This document shows positions 55,601-64,000 of a DNA stretch of 64,000 bases, piece by piece. The translations under genes were made by a program, and so were the position numbers. Source of the stretch: Owenia fusiformis (taxonomy: Eukaryota > Annelida > Polychaeta > Sabellida > Oweniidae). Under the pieces are notes generated by a model. That model was not told the origin of the DNA, made no database searches, and saw only the letters and a list, made by a program, of their open reading frames with translations. Within the stretch, counting starts at the first letter, position 1. The number at the start of each line of letters is the position of its first letter. The DNA is taken from NCBI GenBank assembly GCA_903813345.2, contig CAIIXF020000008.1, positions 13,626,822 through 13,690,821 on the forward strand, given 5' to 3'.

Positions 55601-58600
55601 ATATTTCAAACGACCTTGTAGGGTCAGAGATGCATTATGGGAACACTGCAAGGTGCTTTATGTAAAATATTTTTTATTTTAGCCCTATTCATATCTGATG
55701 GGAGAGTTCATGCTAAACACACATTGAATATCATAGTGTGTAATGTGTATTGTATCAGATTGTGCAGTTGAATACTTTTCTCACATCAGTGTCTTCTGCT
55801 AAATCAGATGCATTATGGGAATGTTTGTGTTCTAGCATTATCCACATTTGATGGGAGACTTCATAAAGGATGACCATGATCACTCTGTGTGTATTGTATC
55901 AGAGACAGTTCAGATATATACTGTCCCAACTTTGGTGAGTCACAAACTGCCTTTATATTGTGTGCAACAGCATGCTCTTTTATGAGAGGGGGCAAAGAAC
56001 CTCTAGCATAAGTAGATCATGGTACTAAAATGGCATAATAAAGTATTATATCAGAGAAACGGCAAATATACTCAATGCTTCTATAGAAAAACAAAACATT
56101 ATTAGCAAACGTTCATATCTCAATTGTCATTTTAGTACACAGATCTACTGATGTTAAACTCCCATTTCTTGGTTTTTACTATAAAGAATGTTATATTTTG
56201 GTTCTATTTTGTAGCACTATAGACGTTTAGTTGCTGACTTTGTCTTAGATGACCACAGCCGATCCATTTGTGCCATCTCAATGTCAGTGCAAATATTCAC
56301 AGTGCCTACATTGGTACGTTCCATTCCAACACGGGGAGTATCCAAGATTTGGGTCTCACACTACGGTTACAGCCAACGTACTGTGTGTTATGTCTGATTT
56401 GAAGAATTGGACAACTTCATTTTCAATTAAGTGTAGCACACAGTATTGCCCCTAACTGTAGCTATTATAGTGTGTATCCTTGATCATTTGGGTGTTATCT
56501 GTGGTTCTAGATTTGTCTTTTGCATTTAATTTTGGTAAATATCACAAATTCAATTTAAGGACATTTACAAGTTAACAGAAGATCTGTATATAATGGTGAA
56601 GATCTTTTTCCATTCGAATCTCAACCAATTTTTAGCTCCAATTATGAACCTGTAGAAGTCAAAACTGGAATGTTTATCCTAACAAAATTTCTGCAAATAT
56701 TCAAAATTTATGGCAATTTGTAAAACTGTTACATAAGAGGAACGGATGTGGTCGTGTAAGATTCAGTTGTGGTAATAAAAAGCATTTATGAAATAATTTA
56801 TATATTTGTCAAAATTACCTCAAAATGTTTTGTGAAATAATTGTGTTTTGTGTTATGTTTAAGAATTGTATCTCGTAAACTGTTTTATGGTTATGTCCCA
56901 TAAGTTTTCTTCAATACTTTTATTGGTTCATTTAAAATGTAAAATCTCTCATATTTTAGGCTAGGATGCTGATTGCTGAACATGATCTTCTCTCAGTAAT
57001 AATGGACACCTTTCTCCATGAGTGTGAGAGTAAGAAAAATGGTAAGGTCATAACCATATTTAATTATGTAAATAAGGACTATACTAGAAAATGCCTTATC
57101 TTTAATCATATACCACAAACTGTGATCTGATTCAGTGTTTTTTTTGTAAGGCCATTCAAAGTTAATAATATGTTTAATGCCATGTTGAGAGGCCAAATCT
57201 TAAACATATTTTTAAGTCTGAATGAATGTCAACAGTAATCCTGGGTACTAACCAAACATTAGTATTTTAGGCTCCAGGTTGAGCTGATCTTACTGGTGAG
57301 TTTGCCAGTACATATTCCCCCCTTGCCTGGGCTTTGATGGTGGCAGGCAAAATCATGGTATGATGAGGTCTGGTTAGTTTCCATGGTAATGTACATTTTT
57401 GTCTATTATGATTCATTTAAAGTTTGATATTTTTCAGCACATGGCAAGTTTGTGTTTGAAAGAAATGATCGTGGAGCAAGCAGTCAGGCTGTTAAGAGAG
57501 CTCAATACATGCTCTATGACTTCAAGTGAGTAAATAGTCCAATACATGCTCTATGACTTCAAGTGAGTAAATAGCCCAATACATGCTCTATGACTTCAAG
57601 TGAGTAAATAGCCCAATACATGCTCTATGACTTCAAGTGAGTGCTTAGATCAATACATGTTCTATGACTTCAAGTGAGTGAATAGCTCAATACATGCTCT
57701 ATGACTTCAAGTGAGTGCTTAGCTCAATACATGCTCTATGACTACAAGTGAGTGAATAGCTCAATACATGCTCTATGACTTCAATTGAGTGAATAGCTCA
57801 ATACATGCTCTATGACTTCAAGTGAATGAATAGCTCAATACATGCTCTATGACTTCACGTGAGTAAATAGCTCAATACATGCTCTATGACTTCAAGTGAG
57901 TGAATAGCTCAATACATGCTCTATGACTTCAATTGAGTGAATAGCTCAATACATGCTCTATGACTTCAAGTGAGTGCTTAGCTCAATACATGCTCTATGA
58001 CTTCAATTGAGTGAATAGCTCAATACATGCTCTATGACTTCAAGTGAGTGCTTAGCTCAATACATGCTCTATGACTTCAAGTGAGTGCTTAGCTCAATAC
58101 ATGCTCTATGACTACAAGTGAGTGAATAGCTCAATACATGCTCTATGACTTCAATTGAGTGAATAGCTCAATACATGCTCTATGACTTCAAGTGAGTGCT
58201 TAGCTCAATACATGCTCTATGACTTCAATTGAGTGAATAGCTCAATACATGCTCTATGACTTCAAGTGAGTGCTTAGCTCAATACATGCTCTATGACTTC
58301 AAGTGAGTGCTTAGCTCAATACATGCTCTATGACTACAAGTGAGTGAATAGCTCAATACATGCTCTATGACTTCAAGTGAGTGAATAGCCCAATACACGT
58401 TAAAGAACACACATTTTCGTAAAGCTAGAGGTTCATATTTAATTGGTTGATCTATTCACTAATATCTTATAAGTGTCTATGAGCTTAAACAAAGAGAGAA
58501 CAGGTCAAATTGTTAAATTTGATTCCCAGATTATTTTTCCCTCTCCCATTTAAAAACTGCATATTGCCCAATACACGTTAAAGAACACACATTTTCGTAA

Positions 58601-61600
58601 AGCTAGAGGTTCATATTTAATTGGTTGATCTATTCACTAATATCTTATAAGTGTCTATGAGCTTAAACAAAGAGAGAACAGGTCAAATTGTTTAATTTGA
58701 TTCCCAGATTATTTTTCCCTCTCCCATTTAAAAACTGCATATTGCCCAATACACGTTAAAGAACACACATTTTCGTAAAGCTAGAGGTTCATATTTAATT
58801 GGTTGATCTATTCACTAATATCTTATAAGTGTCTATGAGCTTAAACAAAGAGAGAACAGGTCAAATTGTTAAATTTGATTCCCAGATTATTTTTCCCTCT
58901 CCCATTTAAAAACTGCATATTGCCCAATACACGTTAAAGAACACACATTTTCGTAAAGCTAGAGGTTCATATTTAATTGGTTGATCTATTCACTAATATC
59001 TTATTAGTGTCTATGAGCTTAAACAAAGAGAGAACAGGTCAAATTGTTTAATTTGATTCCCAGATTATTTTTCCCTCTCCCATTTAATAACTGCATATTG
59101 TGTTCTATTTCAGATATGCTCTGACATGTAAACCGCAGTCACCAGATGAATGGTCTGATAATCTACGCAAACATTTTCTAACTGGCTTTCAGAAACTTCT
59201 TCAGCTTTTGCAGTGCATACAGGTATGTACAGTATTGGAGAGTATCATGTATCTTGTACTTGTAGAGAGCTTATTCTAAGTTGTATAGGACACCCTGACC
59301 ATTAACCCTCAGATCACACTGACCTTCTCATTTGTCACATTGACCCTCTCATTTGTCACATTGACATACTCATAGTTCACATCATGAGAACAAAAGTAGG
59401 TCAATATGATATATGTGAGGGTCAGTGTGATCTGAGTGTGAATGGTCAGGGTGTCCTATAGAATACTAATGTGACCTTTGAGAGGCCCAATGTGTCTAAG
59501 AGGGTCAAGGTAACCTTTAAGGACAAGAGATGTATGAGAGGGTCACTGTGATCTGAGGGTTAGTGGTTAGGATAACCTTTATGGACAATGTGACCTCTGA
59601 AGTGTGACCTTGGGAAGGTCAAGGTGACTTATGTTGTTTCTATTCTGCTCCAGGGTATGGACTCTGTGGTAAGACAGAAGGGTCAGCATATAGAATATGA
59701 GCCTGAATGGGATGGCGCATTCAACTTACAACTGAAGCTGGAAGACAACCTTGCCATGATGCTCCAATGGTGTGCGGCAGATGTGAGTTCATTTCAAAAT
59801 TGCTCTGTATTTGAACCTAAATTGAAATTATACTTTTCGTTGTATTTTAAACTAATAAACCTAGATATCAACATTTTCATTTTCATGTTTATATATAATC
59901 TTCTCACAATTACTAGTTATTAATTGACTATATATACAGTCTGTACACTCATCTTCATATGCTTCCATTTAAGTATACCCTCAATGTAGTGAACACTGTT
60001 TTTTCGACCAAAGGTGGGTATTGTATATAAATGCAAAGGTTTTCATGATACTCTATAAAGAGTCTCCTGGTACAGTTATATCTTCTCCTATATTGTAAAA
60101 GCTGATGTTTAATTACAGCGTAAAGTGTTGTTGGATGCATACAATGCAGGGATAGAAATTCTACGTCAGTGTAATTCTGAGCATGACACAAAATGGGAAA
60201 CAGTTTCAGGTAAACAATGAAAATGCCTTTGTTCAAACAAATATTAAAACACGCTGTATATACTTGCCATATACATTCTTATAGCATGAAACAAGCTCCG
60301 CCCCTCTTCATATCACTGAAAAACAATACAGGGCATTTTGAAACTTGAGATCATTTTCATTTTTTGCAATTTCTTAAGTTAGCCAAGTACCTCTGTGTCC
60401 AAGAGCCTCTACTTTTTTAACACAAGTACTCTTCCATTCAATTCCTGTAGAGAATAATGTAAAGACCTCTATTCAAGGGATTCTGTCATGGACTTTAAGC
60501 CCACAATTCTGTTTATTCAATGCTGTTTACTCTCATTCCATTTGACAGTCAATAAAAGATCACTATGATATTTCATTGATTGTTTTAATTTCAGTTGGAG
60601 CACATCAGGTGTCTTGCATAAAGTATGATGTTTCTAGTCAGCATGTCTCCATTCATCTGCCAGTCTCTAGAATGGTAGCAGGTATGTATTCTCTAATACA
60701 CCCTTTCTAGCCCCCCCCCCTTCCCCAGTCCATCTATCTTCCAGTCTCTAGAATGCTATCTATGTCAAGGTGATATCCATAAACGTTATTAGGTTTATAG
60801 TCATTCACAAGTTACATTATAGTTTGGGATCTCCGAAACACATCATTGTACAAGTGATGAATTGTAGTAGTTAAATCAAAGGCTCAACATGCTTCCTAAT
60901 TTGCTTGGTTGTTTCTTTATGAAGAAATGAATAGTGTTTAAAAATATATTATAAGTACTGATGTTGTTATTCCAGGTATATTTCCACTGTTCCACAGGTA
61001 TGGGATACCACTCAGGGGGATTCAGCCACAGGTAAGATATTATAATCTTGGACTTCAATAATATTTTTGATGACCTTGACCTCCAAAGAGGAAATTGACC
61101 TTCACCTGCAAATGTGACACCTAATGTTACATTCAACATGTGCAATTAACTATATGCAGTTTTTACATGTTTGTCAATCCATGGTAACTCCTACTGATTT
61201 CAATAGTAAAATCACCAAATTATGACATTTTACATGACAAATACACAAAGTAGTGAAATTAAGTTGCAAGCAAAAAATTTTCAAATGTAAGTTTAACTTT
61301 GTATTTCAGACATGTTTAAGTGCAGTAGAGTTGATAGAACCAGTTGTAAGGTGTGCAGTAATGATCTCACAGACCCATGCTGGCATGTGGAGGAGAAATG
61401 GATACTCACTCCTAAATCAGGTAGGGGGTGGTTCAAATATCAGTGGGCCATTTTTCACATTTTATTCTCATGGTCATTTCATATGGGGGTTGGGTAAAAA
61501 GCCCACTTTCATTTGTGCTTTGTTTTCCGGGGAATCGTATTCCCATGTAGTACACACATAAATAGTGTACATTATGTAGTACTTGAATAGCCTGGTTTAT

Positions 61601-64000
61601 ATAATATTGAAGGGTACATGCATGAAGGCCCAATATTGATATTGCTTGCATACCTAAATAAAAATAAACTCTTCTAATCCCCTAATGTAAACACAGCGGT
61701 ATATGTAGTCCGATTTATCGGAGACTAAGTAATTTCAATATCCATATGCTCTTTGCAAAATAAAAACACTTATATATTTTGTTGTGTTCATAAGATACCT
61801 AAAAATTTTTTATGTCATACTCAAAAGATAATAATCATGTTTTAACAATGGAATGTATTTTTATATGCCCATTAGTGCAGAATGTCATCTTGAGATGTAA
61901 GATCTACAATTGTACATGTTGTATTTTAGATCTATTTCTACCATAATGTGAGATGTAGAACAGAGATGTATGATAGAGACATTGTCATGCTACAGGTAAG
62001 AGACAATTAAGTAACATGTGCAATTAACCAAGTTCTCATATTCTTATGAATCCATTTTAACCACTAGGCATCCCATTATTGCTCGATTGCTCAAACAATT
62101 GGTCAAAATATGAGTGTACCAAAAATTAACCTGAATGTCGAAAATTTTCCATTTTTAATGAAAATTGTATACTTTATTGCTTGAGTATTGATTGTTTGCA
62201 AGCAAATCATTGGGAGCTGCATTAAAATAAAATAAAAAACTTACAATGTAGCATTGTTCTGCTTGTTCCAACTTTTGATTGATGGCATATGTTGACTGGT
62301 GATCTTAATAACAAGCGATGGAGCTATGTTAAAATGAAAATTCTAACTGGCAATTGTGCTGTGCTGACCAATGATTTCCCTTGCATTATGTAAATTCTTT
62401 GTGTTTCAGGCAGGGGCAGCTCTGATAGACAGCAATGAATTCCTGATTCACCTCATGAACAAGTTCGCTATTATACAATGGGCAAAGTAAGTCTTAATAA
62501 CGCATCATACAATATTTTAGGTTTAAGTCCTAGTGTATAAATCTTTTCCACAGATATGCATACAAACTATTTAATCTTATTGGGACTCAACTTGTAGCAT
62601 GGAAAACAATAATTCATTTTCAAAAGGAATGGAGACTGAGTCCCTCCCTCTGTACAGGGTGTCAAAAAACAACGGCACCCCCCTCTACAGCAAAAAGTCC
62701 TTAATGTTACATATCCTGTCATACCTCATCTGAAAGATAATTTAATTCTGGAGTTACTTATCAAATTTCATTTAATAAAACTTTATATTAAAAAGGCTAC
62801 ATTGTTTCAAAGTTTGCTACTTGAGTACTTTGTTTGCTGCTCTGTTAATGGTTAAAGGTCAAATCTTAAGAAAGTGGAATATGAAAGAACTAGCCAAGAT
62901 TTCAACTGCACTGAACATATGGGCTCAGTTTTGAAAAACAGGGTATAGGAATTGATGGACAAAGAGCCTCTTGAAAAAAGATACAGTAAGGATGTAATTC
63001 TGAAGAATGTGAGAAAAGTACTTCGAGGATTATGCAATGCTACACCTTTATCTAAATTTTTATTGAAATCATATCCATCCAGATAAGCTGCTTTTCAAGC
63101 AGCAACTGGTAGCCATACCAAATACTAACAATCAGCTGTAAATCTGTAAAATTATAAGATATAACGCTGAAATTTCTCAGGTTACTCCAGAATTAAATTG
63201 TCTTTAAAATGGTATATGACACACATGTAACATTAAGTACTTTTTGCTGTAGAGGGGGGTGCCGTTGTTTTTTGACACCCTGTATATTAAACCTTGTTGA
63301 ACATCAACCATACATTGTAATTCCACTGAATTCTTTCTTTTTCCGTAATAAACTGAATGAGAAAAATATGAGACATTGGTATTTCGCTTAATAGCTCTGA
63401 AGTTCATCTACATATGTTTTCAGGGAGGAGTATGATTTACCAAGACAAGGGGGTCAGCAGGAGGATCTGGTCAGGCAAACAGTCACTCTGGTTGAGGAGT
63501 TCCTCCATTTGCTCATTATCATTTTGTGTGAGTGTCGTCTGCTGTAGTTGATGCATTATGGGATATTTAAAGCAACTTTTGTTTTATTATTAACTTATTA
63601 TTTTAAGGATTGTTTTATCAATATGTTGTATCAATTCTTTTACTTTGAGATGTATTAAACGTTTCTTGTTACTTGCTGATGCATTATGGGATGCATAAAC
63701 ACTCTCAGACAGAATTGATGCATTATGGGTTATCCAATATCCACACATTTCTCATATATCTAATGAACTGGGGTATAAAAAACATCTTGCCACATAAATG
63801 GTTATTCTGGGATCGGTGAGGGCTATTATGTAGTAGGAAATGTATTTATTTTCCATGGAACACTAAATTAGAACAAAGTAGAATCCTGCTTTTATCTGAA
63901 ACTTATATCTCCCTGAAACCTAAATCTAAGTATGGGATAAATATTAAATATATGCTGCATTTCCTTGTTACAGGTGAGAGGTATACGCCAGGTATAGGAG
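49698..64000 (+). CDS. UBR2: UBR1/UBR2-type E3 ubiquitin-protein ligase (N-recognin), 5' part
   Basis: Exons: 49698-49751, 50832-51179, 51558-51668, 51951-52142, 52321-52398, 53548-53613, 54239-54365, 54561-54702, 55260-55311, 55836-55934 (10a) or 56215-56313 (10b), 56960-57041, 57438-57525, 59114-59222, 59654-59782, 60119-60209, 60595-60681, 60976-61031, 61310-61420, 61930-61995, 62410-62486, 63424-63527 and 63974 onward. Phases agree at every junction, giving about 765 residues before the window ends; the family is about 1,750. The UBR box (residues about 93-165: [32 protein letters not shown]) binds basic N-degrons through zinc. The ClpS-like domain (about 215-285: [13 protein letters not shown]) binds bulky hydrophobic N-termini. 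[15 protein letters not shown] is a strongly conserved UBR1/2 segment. The RING and UBLC parts lie beyond the window. It acts in the cytosol and nucleus in the N-degron pathway. UBR1 versus UBR2 is not resolved. Confidence 0.93.
52763..53157. mobile_element. 395-bp MITE with perfect 26-bp inverted ends in a UBR intron
   Basis: Left arm aaaggacgattctcggtttg... (52763-52788) and right arm ...aaaccgagaatcgtccttt (53132-53157) are exact reverse complements. Inside are two diverged direct units (about 52795-52945 and 52985-53120), each with 'gcgttatccctgcttc'-like and 'aatttaatttgggtaatatt' blocks. There is no coding. Confidence 0.8.
54034..54238 (+). repeat. Two extra copies of the UBR exon-7 acceptor edge
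   Basis: Units of 102 and 103 bp starting at 54034 and 54136 repeat the acceptor (ttgtag) and first ~70 nt of exon 7 ([10 protein letters not shown]) ahead of the complete exon at 54239. The first copy has a 1-bp deletion ('atgaatcagc'). Neither has the rest of the exon or a donor, and reading copy 2 onward meets TAG in the next unit. Near-identity suggests recent duplication. Confidence 0.92.
55683..55765 (+). pseudogene. Decayed third copy of UBR exon 10
   Basis: After 'ttttattttag' the sequence ccctattcatatctgatggg parallels exon 10a (cattatccacatttgatggg) and later shares 'tgtgtattgtatcaga'. Indels and a stop have destroyed the frame. The copies also share an upstream 'agatgcattatgggaa'. 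Confidence 0.65.
55836..55934 (+). other. UBR exon 10a (one of two alternative exons)
   Basis: 99 nt, phase 0/0, encoding [19 protein letters not shown]...VQIYTVPTL. Acceptor ttctag, donor TTG|GTGAGT. It joins FAILFTK to ARMLIAEH exactly as expected for UBR1/2. Confidence 0.85.
56215..56313 (+). other. UBR exon 10b (alternative exon)
   Basis: 99 nt, phase 0/0, encoding [19 protein letters not shown]...VQIFTVPTL. Acceptor ttttgtag, donor TTG|GTACGT. It has the same length and position in the protein as 10a with about half the residues changed, yet the frame and family-conserved DDH and VQI-x-TVPTL positions are intact. Including both would duplicate the segment, so mutually exclusive use is likely. 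Confidence 0.8.
57505..58392 (+). repeat. Array of about 24 UBR exon-12 donor edges (37-bp unit)
   Basis: Unit 'gctcaatacatgctctatga' + 'cttcaagtgagtgaata' repeats from the genuine exon end (donor after 57525) to about 58392. Each unit has the last ~20 nt of exon 12 and its donor, AA|GTGAGT. Some units carry TTGAGT, which removes the GT. Variants (gaata/gctta spacers, 'ctacaag') recur in a fixed order, a higher-order repeat. Reading past the genuine donor gives ...DFK followed at once by TGA. Confidence 0.93.
58388..59100. repeat. Four tandem 178-bp units in UBR intron 12
   Basis: Units begin gcccaatacacgttaaagaa at 58388, 58566, 58744 and 58922 and are nearly identical; differences include 'gttaaatttg'/'gtttaatttg', which alternate. 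The array directly follows the 37-bp donor array and ends 13 bp before the exon-13 start at 59114. Confidence 0.95.
59284..59460. repeat. ~177-bp foldback element in a UBR intron
   Basis: Outer arms tataggacaccctgacca and tggtcagggtgtcctata are exact reverse complements. Inner text pairs through 'cagatcacactgacc'/'ggtcagtgtgatctg'. Related direct fragments ('gatctgagggttagtg') continue to about 59575. Confidence 0.75.
62653..63284. mobile_element. 628-bp MITE with long inverted ends and TA target site
   Basis: Left end cagggtgtcaaaaaacaacg (from 62655) and right end gttgttttttgacaccctg (to 63282) continue inward through 'ccctctacagcaaaaagt'/'actttttgctgtagaggg', about 45-55 bp in all, and TA lies on both sides. 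TA targeting fits a mariner/Tc1-mobilised element. No transposase is visible. Confidence 0.8.
63545..63735. repeat. Three 'gatgcattatggg' motifs in a UBR intron
   Basis: The motif occurs near 63549, 63679 and 63717, and twice more near 55627 and 55807 in the same gene. In reverse (cccataatgcatc) it resembles the core of the ZNF143/Staf site. Two of the five are explained by exon-10 duplication. Confidence 0.45.

Noticed and set aside
57505-58392. Regular ~37-bp repeats that superficially resemble a CRISPR array
   Set aside because: There are no unique spacers; the whole unit repeats, it contains exon and donor sequence, and the genome is animal.

Overview
This is AT-rich nuclear DNA from an invertebrate animal. 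The genes have many GT-AG introns, the coding products match animal families (AKT kinase, UBR1/2 ubiquitin ligase, nicotinic-type Cys-loop receptors, a ZNF839-like zinc-finger protein), and there is an intron-bearing tRNA-Tyr. Non-coding DNA is crowded with short inverted-repeat (MITE-like) elements, mariner remnants and tandem arrays. The species cannot be fixed from this window; a marine deuterostome (for example a hemichordate) or a lophotrochozoan would fit.

Layout. 0-5.2 kb: repeats and unrecognised ORFs. 5.24-5.33 kb: tRNA-Tyr(GUA) on the minus strand. 6.04-10.69 kb: ZNF839-like C2H2/AT-hook gene (+, 7 main exons plus a possible 27-nt microexon). 13.85-19.97 kb and 23.05-28.95 kb: two tandem paralogues of a divergent nicotinic receptor subunit (+), each with 8 exons at identical phases. 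The duplicated block also carried a broken piece of the ZNF839-like gene (22.18-22.52 kb). 29.4-30.5 kb: mariner-derived element with arms of about 290 bp. 35.34-43.6 kb: complete AKT gene (-, 12 coding exons plus an upstream 5'UTR exon). 47.59-48.90 kb: two phase-compatible exons of an unrecognised membrane protein (-). 49.70-64.0 kb: 5' part of a UBR1/UBR2-type N-recognin (+, 22 exon positions, running off the window).

The most unusual theme is repeated amplification of exon edges together with their splice sites. A receptor exon-2 acceptor (about 12 contiguous decoys), an AKT kinase-exon acceptor (3 extra copies, 113 bp), an AKT PH-exon donor (159-bp copies), a UBR exon-7 acceptor (2 extra copies) and a UBR exon-12 donor (about 23 extra copies, 37 bp) each lie in tandem beside the intact exon. 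In the decoys I translated, read-through quickly meets a stop codon. UBR also has two intact 99-nt versions of exon 10 in the same phase, which look like mutually exclusive exons, plus a dead third copy. Several inserted elements can be placed after the receptor duplication because the other paralogue keeps an empty site.

The genes do not form an operon-like unit. AKT is a growth-signalling kinase, UBR1/2 an N-degron E3 ligase, the receptors are ligand-gated channel subunits, and the ZNF839-like protein is probably nuclear. All exon limits were read by eye from splice consensus, phase and protein similarity known from memory; no searches were run.
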